From: Branchiostoma floridae
Taxonomy: Eukaryota; Chordata; Leptocardii; Amphioxiformes; Branchiostomatidae
Direction of reading: 5' to 3'
Length of the DNA: 64,000 nucleotides
Assembly: GCF_000003815.2 (NCBI RefSeq)
Contig: NC_049988.1
Coordinates: 19,919,712-19,983,711 of the forward strand
Below the pieces are notes generated by a model. It had not been told where the DNA came from, made no database searches, and saw only the letters and a list, made by a program, of their open reading frames with translations. The translations under genes were made by a program, and so were the position numbers. Positions 35,354-46,761 of the stretch are shown here, piece after piece; the stretch's first letter is position 1, and each line of letters begins with the position of its first letter.

Positions 35354-36297
35354 TGTCGTCTATCCTAAAAGCGCTTTTAGGATAGAAGCGCTTTTAGGAT
35401 AGACCGGCATCCAAAATGTGCTTCTATCCTAAAAGCGCTTATGGGATATCCAGAACACGTCGCAAGCGAGGAGCGCATTCTGGATATCCTGAATGCGCTT
35501 CTGTCGGAGCGCATTCAGGATAAGCCGACGTGTTTATCCAGAACGTGCACTTGTGGGAGGAGCTAAGTGTCTTAGGAGGCGGAGACTATCTTGTATGTGA
35601 TTTTTCCTAGTCAACCTGAGGCCGCCATCTTTGTTCTCCCACGAGGTCACTTCCGGGTTTGATTGTGATAGAAGATCGCATATAATTACACCAAATTAAC
35701 GCAGTTTGCATAAACCAAATCATTTTTGGGAACTCCGTGGCCCGATCTAACCCTCACATAATCACGTAAAATCTAGGTTCAGCGCTTGCTTTATAAACTG
35801 CGTATTTCCATCACGTAGATTACGGCAGGTGTCGCGAGGTCGAACTAAATATGGAAACTTTGGTGTAAACAATCGCCAGAAGTGACCGCTGCCATTTTCT
35901 CGTGACGTGTTGACTGCATGGACCCAACACACCGAGGTAGTATCGCTTTCTCCGGTTCGATAGTTCGAAACAAAACCAGAAGCTGAAATTCAGCAAACCA
36001 TTAACAAAGTCAACCTGCACAGGAGAAGACAGATGTCGGCCGCCTTCGACAGGAGCGCATTCAGGATATCCAGAATGCGCTTCTTCGCTTGCGACGTGTT
36101 CTGGATATCCTAGAAGCGCTTTTAGGATAGACGCAGATTTTGGATGCAGATCTATCCCAAATGTGCTTCTATCCCAAAAGCGCTTCTAGGATATCCAGAA
36201 TGCGCTCCTTCGCTTGCGACGTATTCTGGATATCCCAGAAGCGCTTTTGGGATAGAAGCACATTTTATCCCAGAAGCGCTTTTTAGGATAGACGACA
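35354..36297. mobile_element. Palindromic-module element, copy 1
   Basis: A 944-bp unit bounded by TGTCGTCTATCC and its complement GGATAGACGACA. Its arms (about 180 and 250 bp) are inverted copies of each other and are themselves built from short palindromes. One is a perfect 26-bp palindrome at 35360-35385 centred on AGCGCT; GGATATCC modules and TCGCAAGCGA also occur. The interior carries GAGGCCGCCATCTTTG, CACTTCCGGG and TCGCGAGGTCGAACTAAATA. Parts of it recur at 36933-37162 and, inverted, at 50304-51660. Additional module sequence follows to 36360. No coding frame and no clear target duplication are visible. Confidence 0.8.
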
Positions 36298-36360
36298 AGA
36301 TACTTTTCTTGTTAGACGAACATCTGCTTCTATCCCAGAAGCACTTTTGCGATAGAATAC

Positions 36361-36932
36361 AACCTGGGAACCGAATGGCTTGGGGAATTGATCAATGTGC
36401 AGCTGGACGTTTTCACTGACTGTCATCATGTTTTATTATGGTACATTTTGTAATACATTTTATATGGTACATTTTGTAGTACATCTTGGGATGCACTATT
36501 GAGAATTGCTTTCTGTGTCTTCCATGCACAATTAGATTGATGAAAATCATATAGTGAGAATCAAAAGGACAAAATAGTGTTTAATCTGCATGGAATTAAG
36601 TTTGATAAATGTCCCATTATCTGTGTACACTGTATACATATTGTATTCAGCAGTGTATAATTACCTCTGAGCATTAACTTGCAATAAAGATAACTTCCAT
36701 TAGAAGATTTGTCATCTTTTCTTTTCATATCCATGAAGGAGAAATAAAAGCTACTATACAGTACGACAGGGCTTTGAGAAATTTCATCACTAACTAAAAA
36801 GACTGTTGCAGATATATATCATCACATTCAGTCCCTCCATGCTTTTATTTCAGAAACAAGATGTCTTGAATAAATGACTCTAAATGGTGGAATTCGCACA
36901 TCAGCCAGCATTCAGCGCAATTATCGCAAGTA
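36361..36932. other. No supported feature
   Basis: AT-rich spacer between two pieces of the palindromic family. ATGGTACATTTTGTA is duplicated at about 36438 and 36462. Confidence 0.4.
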
Positions 36933-37162
36933 GACTGTCGCGACGTCTCGCGATCGCGAGGTCGAACCAAATATGGAAACAATCACCGCTTGCGGTCCTG
37001 TCAATCACCATGATTGACGGCGACAAAGAAGCGCGTCTGGGATATCCAGGATGCGCTCTGGCTTAGGGCGCTTTTAGAATAGAAGCACATTTAGGATGCA
37101 GGCTTATCCCAGAAGTGCTTCTATCCTAAAAGCGCTTTTGGGATAGAGCACATTTGGGATAG
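36933..37162. mobile_element. Palindromic-module element, partial copy 2
   Basis: It begins with GTCGCGACGTCTCGCGATCG, then GAGGTCGAACCAAATATGGA (as in copy 1) and TCAATCACCATGATTGACGG (a palindrome shared with copy 3 near 50374). It ends in GGATATCCAGGATGCGCTC and AGCGCTTTTGGGATAG modules. Confidence 0.75.
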
Positions 37163-37783
37163 TACAGATGACACAGTCGACCAACTTTTGCTTTGTTAAA
37201 ATTCGACTATCAACCTTGACCGCAATGATTAACTGCTTTACCAGATTTCTAGGATAAAAGGCGCCAACTCATAGACAGCGTCAAACTTCACAGAAAGAAT
37301 ACTGATGAAACACTTTCTGAAATACAAAAGCTTTCAAAAGCGAAACACAGTAAAAAAGGTACGCGTATGGTATGATTCACTGCCGCGGATTAGCAGCCTA
37401 TGTAGTCCACACAGCAGCTTGCGCGTTAATGGCCTCTCATTCTGACATTGTTCTTTATGTGGGTATTACCACAGTGTTGATGGATGCGGTCCAGAACAGC
37501 TGGTAAAGGAAGGCGGATCCAACAGACAGACGTGATAGATCGCCCTGCTTTAGACTGGTCACTACTTTTAAAGTTGGAAAGTCAAATTCTCGCTGCAAGG
37601 ACGCACGGGTAAGTTACAACTTCCATTTAAAAAGATTATCCCTATTTTTGGATCTTTCCATTTTATGTCATCATGCAAGGTAACTTGCATAAGCATTATT
37701 CCATGCAGTACAAATTGTATGGAAACATAGTTAGCATCGCTGTTTTATGTATGTTTAGGTACATATGAAAATACACGTATATG
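37163..37783. other. No supported feature
   Basis: No frame longer than about 60 codons and no repeat partner. Confidence 0.4.
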
Positions 37784-37791
37784 TTGAGGAC

Positions 37792-38225
37792 TAGGGCTGG
37801 GTATCGCTACAGCGTACCGGTACAAAACCGGTTTTTCTTATTGGACCGGTCCAGAAAAACCGGGCCTGAAAAAATTAGGTGGACCGGATGTTGGACCGAT
37901 TAGAAAAGTTAACAGATTATTTCATCAGGCATTCACACGTTTTGGCACCTGTAGGTGAAAGAAAATAACAAGAGTGAAGCAGAGTAGAGTTTATAGTAAT
38001 TTCTACCAAGTTTTACAGCCCATCGTACAGGTGCAGTTAGCGTTGTAGGATTTTAAAACGCCAGTATGAGTCTAATACTCCACCAAACAGATTTCTTTTT
38101 ACTAAAATGGACCATTGATATGAGTCATACTGAATCAGGTCCAGGTTCAGGTCCGGACCTGGACCTGATCCTCTGGACCTGAACCGGACCTGGACCTGAA
38201 TTTTCTGTACCGGTACCCACCCCTA
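37792..38225. mobile_element. hAT-type MITE with perfect 8-bp target duplication
   Basis: 434 bp flanked by TTGAGGAC on both sides (37784-37791 and 38226-38233). The termini TAGGGCTGGGTA and TACCCACCCCTA are imperfect inverted repeats, and CCGGTAC motifs lie just inside both ends. An 8-bp duplication with (C/T)AGGG(N)TGGGTA ends is typical of hAT elements. The right half has a run of GGACCTG/CAGGTCC repeats that can fold back. No transposase is encoded. Confidence 0.92.
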
Positions 38226-38805
38226 TTGAGGACTAGATATACCTGGTATCATGTGCTGCAAATGACAAATGTCTGGTCTTTGCATTTTAAAGGGTTTATG
38301 AGTTGTTTACGAAAAAAGTTATCCATATGCAGTGTGCCTTAGGTTACTGACCTGTTGATTAAGAAACTCTTTACTTAACAGTTTCAGCGTTTCTTGTCTC
38401 CATTGGAAAGATCTGAATCTGCTCCAGATTACGGAAAGGTCGACTCAATTACTTTTCTAGATCTTATCAGTATTCATTGCCAAGCTTGACGTTCTGATAC
38501 AACAAATTGGTTTGAAACGTGTTGATGAGATACCGCCGCGTACCTCCCTTCTTCTGCAACAGTACAAGTTACACCCCCATTCCAGTACGGCTGCCGCGCG
38601 CGAGTGAGCAATTTGACAGAATTTCATCGATAAAAAAAACAACAACTTGTCTCCCGTTTTTAATGGGGGAATAACAAAATAAAAAAAAGAAGAAAACTAG
38701 ACAAGAGGGACAAGACTAATTGCCTCTTTGTGTTTGTCTTTTCAGCCATACTTTCATATTTTGCATGGTGCACCAATTATAAAACCAAGGAATACACAGC
38801 TCTAG

Positions 38806-38855
38806 TTTAGGTCGTTGCGAGGACGCAGTGCGATCACCGTCTAGTCGTAAAGAGG
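38806..38855. mobile_element. MITE family A, right-end fragment
   Basis: TTTAGGTCGTTGCGAGGACGC and CGATCACCGTCTAGT match the right end of the copies at 47885 and 59890. The rest of the element is missing; LINE sequence begins immediately after it. Confidence 0.65.
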
Positions 38856-38857
38856 CT

Positions 38858-39665
38858 TTAAAGATTCAGATTCAGCTTTATTCCTGGATGACTTGGCATG
38901 TATATACACATGAAATACGTCATCAGTCACAGAATCAACTTTAAAACATTCATCATCATCATCATCGCGGGCTGCTTGCCCGGACCAAGTCCACCCTCTC
39001 CTTCCAGACTTCTCTGTCCCCCATAGCGTTCTTAAGGTCCTCGACCCGAAGCCCCACATCACGTGCAAGTTGGTCAATGTATGTTAGTCTAGGACGCCCA
39101 GCATGTGCATACCCGTGTGTTGGCTTCCACAGTATGAGTTCACTTGCAAGCTCAGCTTTGTTTCTAAAACATTAATACATTTACAACATTTGAAATTAGA
39201 CAGCAATCGGATTAAAAAAATATACATGACAGAATCAACATTCTTTACCGATCATCTAGCACTTTCGTACAGCAATCTTACAGAGCGGGGTGCAAATGAC
39301 AGTTCATGTCTCTTCGTTTTACTTCTAGATGCCCTGCATCGGGCTTCCCGACGAAGACTGTACGAACTGACCGGAGGTGAAGTAAAGAACTCCCTCAACG
39401 GAGAGCTACTGTCTCGCAGTATGTCTTGTAGAGTCTTCAGCGTCGCTGCGTCCCGTCTGTCTGATAATGAGGGCAGAGAGTCAGATGGGATACCAATGAT
39501 TCTAAGATAGCGCCTCTACATGGCTTCTAGCTTGTCTGACAGGTGTTTCGGCAGTCCTCCCCACACCGGACTGGCATACTCCAGTAAGGGGCGTAGGAAT
39601 GTTAGGTAAATCTGGAGCAAGACATCAGTAGGGAGACCAACCTTCTTTGCAGAACGTCTGCCGCA
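38858..39665 (-). pseudogene. LINE 1: reverse-transcriptase C-terminus with 3' UTR, interrupted by LINE 2
   Basis: Read from 39665 down to about 39250, the minus strand encodes LQIYLTFLRPLLEYASPVWG, then LSDKLEAM, one in-frame stop, RRYLRIIGIPSDSLPSLSDR and a RDAATLKTLQDIL segment. These are the conserved blocks downstream of the catalytic domain in non-LTR retrotransposons. The 3' UTR follows and is split by LINE 2 (38951-39164). It then resumes and ends in AATAAAGCTGAATCTGAATC near 38864, a LINE-type tail. The stop codon and the 5' truncation make it dead. Confidence 0.85.
38951..39164 (-). mobile_element. LINE 2: 5'-truncated insertion with 9-bp target duplication and intact C-terminal frame
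   Basis: Flanked by TAAAACATT at 38942-38950 and 39165-39173. The minus strand is open across the insert: NKAELASELILWKPTHGYAH, AGRPRLTYIDQLARDVGLRV, then EDLKNAMGDREVWKERVDL and RASSPR before a stop at 38964-38962, followed by (ATG)n running to the target duplication. A 5'-truncated insert with a simple-repeat 3' end and a target duplication is the signature of target-primed reverse transcription. Its family differs from LINE 1. The open frame suggests a fairly young insertion. Confidence 0.88.
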
Positions 39666-39714
39666 AACAAATTGTGTTATTGCTGATCGGATCTCTTATT
39701 TCATCCCTGCGCCA

Positions 39715-41770
39715 TTAGATCAGGTAATCACAGACATTTGTACATGTACGGCATCGGAATGCATGAGCAGTGCGCGTCGTTCGGAGGGCGGAACGTGCTC
39801 TTAACTCTGCCTTTGCGGAAACATTGCTCTCTCTTGTTATTTATTTGTCGGATCAGTTTCACCGGGTACTCAATAAGACGTACAGACGCTGTATTATAAG
39901 TACACCACCAGGCAACTGTGTATGAAGGCGTCACAAATCACAGCTTGTGGTTACACATTCAATTTCTTAAATGTTTTGCCTTTACTTCCACAGTTTATGA
40001 TACTCACCAAAAAACTTTCTATAAGTCCTCTGACCTTTCTCTAATTAAAGTTACGTACCTTTCAAAGGGCTAGAGCCCTTTTTTCTGCCTAAATCCTGCC
40101 AGCTCCAACAACAGAGTCAAGGAACCAAGAACCACAAATCTGACCCAAACGTAAGCGTCAACTGTTGCTTTGCGTTAAAAGTCGACAAGTAATCAGGTTA
40201 TCACAGACATTTGTACATGTACGGTATCGGGATGCATCAGGAGTGCGCGTCGTTCGGAGGGCGGGACGTGCGTGTAACTCAGCCTGTGCGGAAACATTGC
40301 TATCTCTATCGTTATTTATTTGTCGGATCGGTTTCACCAGGCATTCAATAAGACGGACGCATTAAAGACATTATATTACATCTATCCATCCATGCAACAC
40401 CGTATGAAGGCGTCGCAAATCACAAAGAGATTTATAGAAACTTCGGATTTATCATTTTCACCATCTTCATTTAGGTACTATCTATATCCGTCCTTAAATG
40501 CACTAAGTGGCCCATGTACTGATGCTGCCAAAGGCGAGTCAGACACTTTATATGAATCTTATCCATTGTTTAGAAATTGCAGTACTCATTACTTTATAAC
40601 ATAGACATATAGACACATAGATGTGTATATGTTAGACAATGGAGTTAGGTTTCTATGAAGTACTTTTATCGCTTGAGCCACGTTGAGAAACAGGTAAAAT
40701 TTTTAACTCTTCCTTCTCAAGCAGTGGAGGCAAGGTAAGTGTGAAATTTGGGAGATTTTGGATTTAATAGCTTTGCGAAAACATTGCTTTCTCTCTCTCT
40801 CTTGTTATTTATTTGTAGGATCAGTTTTACCAACACTCAATAAGACGTACAGACACTGTGCTAGAATAACATGCAACACTGTATGAATCCGCCACAAATC
40901 ACAAGGACATTTTCAAAAACCTTGCTATCTGAGAGACTCTCTCATTATTTATTTGTCGGATCAGTTTCATCAGGCATTCATTATGAAGTACGCATTACAA
41001 ACAGTGTATTACAACTATTCATCCAGGCAACACTGTATTAAGTCTTCACAGATAAGAAAGTGATTTACAGAACGGATCAGTTTCACCAGGCACTCAATGA
41101 GTTTTACAACTGCATAACACCTTAAAGGCGCCAGAAATCACAAGGAGTTTTTAAAGTCTTCGCCATCGTCATTTTAGTACTACATTGCATCTATATACCT
41201 GTCCTTAGATGCACTATGCAGGAACTTTTACTACCGTTTATATAACGGTATCCTAGATACGGTATTACAACTACACAACCAGACAACATTGTATGAATGC
41301 GTCATATATCACAAGGAGATCTAGATTTACAGAAATCTTGCATTTCCCATGTAGTTACTATCTATATCCGACCTTAGATGCACTATGTATGCAGTAACTT
41401 TTACTACAGTTTATATAACGGATTCCTAGACACGGTATTATAACTACACAACCATGCAGACAGCATTGTATAAAGGTGTCACAAATCACAATGAGATTTG
41501 CAGAAAACTTGCATGCTATTTATCTCGCCTTTCCCTTTTAGTTACTATCTATATCCGTTCTTAGATGACTTTTTTAGATACGGTATAACTACACAACCAT
41601 GCAACACTGTATAAAGGCGCCACATATAGCAAGGAAATTTACGGAAACTTCGGATGCTATTTATCTTCGCCATAGTCATTTCGGTACTATCTATATCTGT
41701 CCTTAGATGCACTATGTAGGAACTTTTTTATACTGTTTACATAACGGTTTCCCAGATAAAAAGTTCTGAC
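39715..41770. repeat. Long degenerate tandem array
   Basis: Recurring blocks are TTATTTATTTGTCGGATC, GTTTCACCAGGCA(T/C)TCAATAAG, CATGCAACACTGTATGAA, GCGTC(A/G)CAAATCACA, TACTATCTATATCCGTCCTT and AGATGCACTATGTA. A larger duplication of ATCAGGT(A/T)ATCACAGACA and about 140 following bp sits at 39720 and 40193. Divergence between units is high and the period varies. Confidence 0.8.
39996..40110. repeat. Dispersed repeat, copy 2 (partner at 35186)
   Basis: The same ordered blocks as copy 1, inserted between two units of the surrounding tandem array. Confidence 0.75.
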
Positions 41771-42456
41771 TTGGAAACGATTACTCAAAACCTGTTGAGT
41801 TTTATCAGTATTCCCCATGTGCACTCATGTCATTGATCTAGGAGTAGCCCCATTTTTCAGTTTTACCAGAAGTGGCCATAAACAACGTGGTATTTTGATT
41901 AGAGTCAGCGCTTCGGGCAAAAAGCTTTACTTCAGTCTTGTCTGACCGGTTCGGTAGGAAGTATCTCCCTTCTTTTATCTTTCATGTCAGAAACTGTGTC
42001 CGTCAAGTATGGTGATTCCGTTTGCTTTTGCTTTACATAATGCAGCTCATATGTCATTTCTGTCCCTGACTTTTGAAGTAGTCATAAACTTTGTGTTGGA
42101 GCTGTCGTTGGCACTTCACAGACAATGCTTGGGGGAACATTTTTTTTAACTTGGGATAATCTATAGCCTCTGTTATCTGCACGTTAGAAAATAGTGAAAA
42201 TAATGTGATCTCGAACCATTTTGCTCACTTGAGAGCTCTTCAATTACTAGCTATAAAAGAGAAGACAAACTCTTCGTGGGGTATTCTCTGGTTCGATGTA
42301 GAGTAAATCTCATCTGGACAATTACGAAGAACAGTGAAACAAATCTCCTCTCTGTGGATGCAACCCTTTCTAGTAGCGGGTGAGCAACAGAAACCTGGAA
42401 AACCTTCAGGGTCGCTAACCACAAGACTACGCACGCTCATCTCTGTGCACTCCCAC
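41771..42456. other. No supported gene; possible SINE-like piece at 42300-42440
   Basis: On the minus strand TAGTCTTGTGGTTAGCGACC resembles a degenerate tRNA-derived head, followed by GGTTTTCCAGGTTTC. Support is weak. Confidence 0.3.
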
Positions 42457-42460
42457 TTAA

Positions 42461-42756
42461 AGGTGGGGTCACACCTGCGTATAAGTCCCTATGAGGCGCG
42501 CATTTGCCTCCACCCGGCTCCACAGATCGTTGCAAAAAAGATTGGACAATTGGACAAACGTTAACAGGTAACATGTCAGACGAGTTAGCTGGGTCGCTAA
42601 CCATACTTCTCGGCCAGCTAACTCATCTGGCATGTTATGTATCTATATTTATCTAATTTGTACTATTTTTCCCGCGACCTGTGAATCCCGGTAGAGACTA
42701 AGAGCGTTATACGCACCTCAAACGGACTTGAACATATACGCATGTGTGACCCCACC
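42461..42756. mobile_element. 296-bp MITE between TTAA duplications
   Basis: TTAA at 42457-42460 and 42757-42760 flanks the ends AGGTGGGGTCACACCTGCGT and (complement) GGTGGGGTCACACATGCGTA. The arms keep pairing inward (TCAAACGGACTT against AAGTCCCTATGA). The ends differ by one terminal base. TTAA suggests a piggyBac-type mechanism, but TTAA is a common tetramer. Confidence 0.8.
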
Positions 42757-43152
42757 TTAACATACCCAGCATTGATGAATAGTGTAGAGTGGACGAGAAG
42801 TATCTCCACGCAGTCTGCATCAGATAACGACTCCATGCCTTCCTCCAGCCGTCTCCACTTAGTCAGATGGCGTTGCCATAGTAATTTTTCACCAGAGGAA
42901 GTCCAGAAAAACAAAATGTTTCGGACCGTACCAACCATGCCTTCCTTATGTATTCCTCGGCTGGTCAGATTGCGTTGCCATTGCGATTTGTCACAAGAAG
43001 AAGTCTAAACTAAAACAAAAAAGTGTTCCAGACCTAAGCAATTCTGCCTTCCTCGTATCGTCGTCGGTCATAAGATCGACTCATGATTGACCAACAACAA
43101 AATCGTCCTCAGCTGTTAACCTTTGTCTTGTCCGGACTTGTTTGCCAATTAA

Positions 43153-44050
43153 CCCTATCCAGACGGGGGGGGGGGGGCTAAAAGTGCCCGCGCCAACTTT
43201 GACCTCCTATAGCTCCAAAACGGCTTGTGCTAGAACAACCAAGTTTAGTGAGTTTTCCTAAAATATTGTTGGCAACAATTTGAAAAAAAAATGAGTAAGT
43301 TTATGATTTTTCGTGTTGCCATGGCAACGGGTTTCTGAAAGGCAAATTTTACAAAAATCACTAATTTTGGTTTAAACAATGGGATTCTAAGATTTTCTTG
43401 CTAAACTAAACATCTTTTCATATATCTTTAATATCTAACACATCTTAGTGGAACATTTATAATTAAATATTCATAAATTATGCTAATAAGATGACGTAAT
43501 TGGTCAAAATCCAAGATGGCCGACAATATCATGATGAAAAGTATAACATGCTTATTTTCACTCAAATTTCATCACTACTTGGTATTTTCTTACAGAAAAC
43601 ATTCATGTGAACGTTTTTAATCCATTTTCAATGGTTTTTAGTGTTATATGTAGAAAAAAATGTATCTTGAAAAATTTAAGGTTGATAATCCAAGATGGCG
43701 GATAGCTAAACTACAGATGACGTCATTCTATGTCGTCATTTTGACGTCGTTGCGTCGGCTTTTGACAACAGAAGTCTTATAATACCTAAATATTAATAAG
43801 AAACCTTTATTTGTAACTTTAAGAGTGAGATATTTAGGTATTATGGGAATTCCCCGTTTTATGCAAAAATATCAATTAATGACGTCATTATTATAAAAAT
43901 TTCAGGAATTATAAAACTCGATGAGCACAACATTCCCTAGTGATCGTACAGTAAGCCGTTTTGAAAATACGAAGGGGGGGTCGAATGAGCCCATACCCCC
44001 CCCCCCCCCCCCAGGCCAGGGAAGGCCCAAACAGCCCAGTCTGGATAGGG
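43153..44050 (+). mobile_element. piggyBac-like non-autonomous element, type I (full length)
   Basis: 898 bp flanked by TTAA (43149-43152 and 44051-44054). Its ends are the 12-bp perfect inverted repeats CCCTATCCAGAC and GTCTGGATAGGG. TTAA duplication with CCC...GGG termini is diagnostic of piggyBac-type transposition. G-runs and C-runs sit just inside the ends. The interior is shared with 62140-63050 (inverted) and the fragment at 12214. It includes the palindrome GTTGCCATGGCAAC (43315-43328) and TGACGTCA at 43718 and 43880. No transposase is present. Confidence 0.92.
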
Positions 44051-44054
44051 TTAA

Positions 44055-45258
44055 ACCTCATAAGCTGATTTAATATTATCAATCAGATTAATCATACTTG
44101 GCCTAGTCTTTGCTTTTGCTGCTACTTCCATACGACACGCTTTGCTGCGATATCATCGGCCACATTGAGGCGGGAATACCCCAAACCCATAAAATACAGG
44201 ACCAACATACATGCATCGTACATGAGTGTACAATGCTACAATTGTAGCACGTAGCAGGATTTAAGGTTGCGTTGCCATTGTGACTCTGTTACCAGAAGAA
44301 ACTTATAAGTGGCCCAGACTGTGTGTTGGAATGTGCGCTTACCAATGCATAGACGAGAGATCAATGATAGGTATGTCCCACGGGAATGGATATAGATATT
44401 GATCCGTGTAAAATTACCTACTTCATTTCCGCCCGAACACTTCCAGATAACACAGCTATATCTGAGTCACAAATCCCGGTACTCCCGGGCACCATGATTA
44501 GTTTCGTTATGGAGAGAAACAGCCAGAAACAAAGCTTTAAGTTCTGAACAAAAGACTAAACTTTCTGTAGCTAACACTGAATTGGGAACCTGCCCAAAAT
44601 TCTCCAACAGTTTTTGGTGAGGTGCCAGTGTTGGTTTCCAGAACTTTGGCCTTTTCTTCATAGTATAGTTTGCCAACTGATATTATCTTTGATGCGAAAA
44701 CCTGAACATTAATAGACGTGCAAGGGGCAGACATGAAACTCTCTCTGGTGAGTTTTGGTAACTCGTTTACTTAGAGGGAAATCAGAGGTTACAAGGAAAC
44801 GCTATGGAAATGCCAATTTGTAAGATATCTATCTTACTCACGTTAGGCTTCACTACACAGCACTGCATGTCAATGGAAAGTCATTGAAATACAGTACTCT
44901 CCACTGATGCCTATCCTTTCTAAAACATGCCTTTGAACATGCCAGACTAGCTGTCTAGCTTTCGTTCATTACCCATTACCCATGAATGTAGCGTGGCCCC
45001 GCAAAGTGTTACGCAACCAGTCGATCTTTAGAATAGAGAAATGAGCTGAACTTCCTCGGTGACATCTGATCTTAGCCTTCATTTCTGTACCGTTTCATCC
45101 GGTAAGCCTGGTCATTTGTTTTCAGATTCTGCGTTTGGCAGCGGTCTTCAAGCAATGTTAGTACGTCTTTGAAGGGATCTTGTAATAGTAGTCATGGTAG
45201 AATGTAATTTAGACTTATCATTATAAGTATCACTGCGACCGCCATGGATTGCTTTAGG
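44055..45258. other. No supported feature
   Basis: The overlapping minus-strand frames at 44467-44734 have no domain. Confidence 0.4.
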
Positions 45259-45499
45259 CCCCGTTTCCACTATACGACGGAGATCGTGCTGCACTCTCAC
45301 TGCGACCTAAATAGGATATGTGTAACATTCCCTTCCACACTGGGTATATCATACAAAATTCGAAATGTGACCGAGAGGACAACAAAACACACAAAGTGAA
45401 ACAAAATTTGTTTCTTTTCGATACACTTCGTTGAGCGTTATGTGAAATGTTAGGTCGCAGAGAGAGCGCGGCGAGAGCGCCGTCCTAGTAGAAAGGTGG
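45259..45499. mobile_element. MITE family A, copy 2
   Basis: Ends CCCCGTTTCCACTATACGAC and GTCCTAGTAGAAAGGTGG. The interior matches copy 1 in the same orientation (TGGGTATATCATACAAAAT, GTGACCGAGAGGACAACAAA, TTCGTTGAGCG). Confidence 0.85.
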
Positions 45500-45744
45500 T
45501 ATTAGATATTTTAAACCCTGTCTTTGAAGAACACGGGATTACGTGTTACTGTGGTGGGTGCCAGACCGTTAAAGCTGTGCAGCGGGGATTGTTTGTTTGA
45601 TGTTTGCTTTGAACCCTACAGACAGTCTGTCTAGCTTTGTGTTATTGCCCGAGGTAAACCTACAACTTCACTTTCCCTGCGTATCAAACAAAAACTTTCC
45701 TGAAAAGACACAGAAGAAAAGAAAACTAGATTTGTTACCACTCT

Positions 45745-45815
45745 AAAGCTGGTGTGTTACTCCGAGGGGCGGTTATACCGGCTATATACTAGATACAGAT
45801 ACAGATATATTTTTC
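45745..45815. repeat. Dispersed transposon-end fragment
   Basis: CTAAAGCTGGTGTGTTACTC, then GAGGGGCGGTTATACCGGCT and AGATACAGATACAGATA. It is the same sequence as at 14990-15090 without the expanded minisatellite. Confidence 0.7.
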
Positions 45816-46407
45816 CTTTTATTTTTGCACAACGTGGTGGTGGCACGGTGACATTGTGTTTGTTGATTCGAAGCCTTGAGTTTCTGAATTCCCATCCCTG
45901 ACAGGTCCCCATGATTTATCCTTCCAACTGATTTTCACACTTACTCAGATGAAAATGAAGATGCTTTGGTTAGTGCCGTCCCTCGGATATGAAATTAAAT
46001 GGGGGTCTTGTGTTTGTGGAAAGCCGCATCTCCAGCACGTTAAAATTCCCATCTCACTTATACAAAAGTATATGAGTTGATCAAACAGACCTGTACGGGT
46101 ATGCAGCTTGTATTCTTCCGAAAAATCTTCAGTAAAGACATGGTGTGTTGTGCCATACTGGTATGCAATGCAAATAAAATGCAAACAAACGATTCACACC
46201 CATAGGTTACAAGTCTAACCATACGTAAAATCTTCTTAACCTCTCTCGAAGCTCTTTCTAGGCGTTCTAAAAAAGTAACGATCTGCTATAGATGCAGGCT
46301 GAAGATCAATGATGTAAGTTACATCAGGAAGCAGTGCGGGTTGACAGGTCTAGCTTCCATCTCTAGCTTCATTTCCGGCGGCCCCGTTAGGTAACCATGG
46401 TGATCAG

Positions 46408-46761
46408 TCATGACGTCACATCAGTCAGGGCCGGACCGTATCGTATGCAGCAGAAGACAACGTTCATAATGTCCAGCAAAGCCTCACATAACTCAGGAAC
46501 TTTGCCTGTCCTTGCTCCTTTCAACTTCAAACTGTAGCAAAATGGAGAGCTGGATTTGCTTTGAAGCCGGTCAGAATCCTCCGCCTCTACTTCTTTGAGT
46601 GGAAGATTTGTTGGACTCATGACGATATTTTTTCTCGGACAGTCGTTTAGAAGATGCTGCGGGGAATGCTGTGGATAACATTTGTCAGTGCCGACCTCTG
46701 ACCTCAAGCTGGCGCCACTGTCCACAAAGGACACTTGGCTACTGAAGGCGACCATGTACAT
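46408..46761 (-). other. Orphan open frame, 117 codons, unknown
   Basis: It starts MYMVAFSSQVSFVDSG and ends IRYGPALTDVTS. The composition is balanced and it is not repeat-derived, but no domain, signal peptide or polyadenylation context supports it, and chance frames of this length occur in 64 kb. It lies downstream of the right-hand gene on the same strand, so it could be a distal exon, but this is not supported by splice signals. Confidence 0.2.

Noticed and set aside
42461-42756. Assignment of this MITE to family B
   Set aside because: Both have TTAA next to GGTGG-type ends, but the sequences diverge after GGTGG (GGTCACAC versus TATCTCACTGCAC) and the interiors are unrelated.
46681-46761. 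ACAG|TGGCGCC on the minus strand as a gene B counterpart of the gene A tail module
   Set aside because: The resemblance stops after TGGCGCC; phase 1 gives an immediate stop and the following sequence shows no similarity to the four modules.
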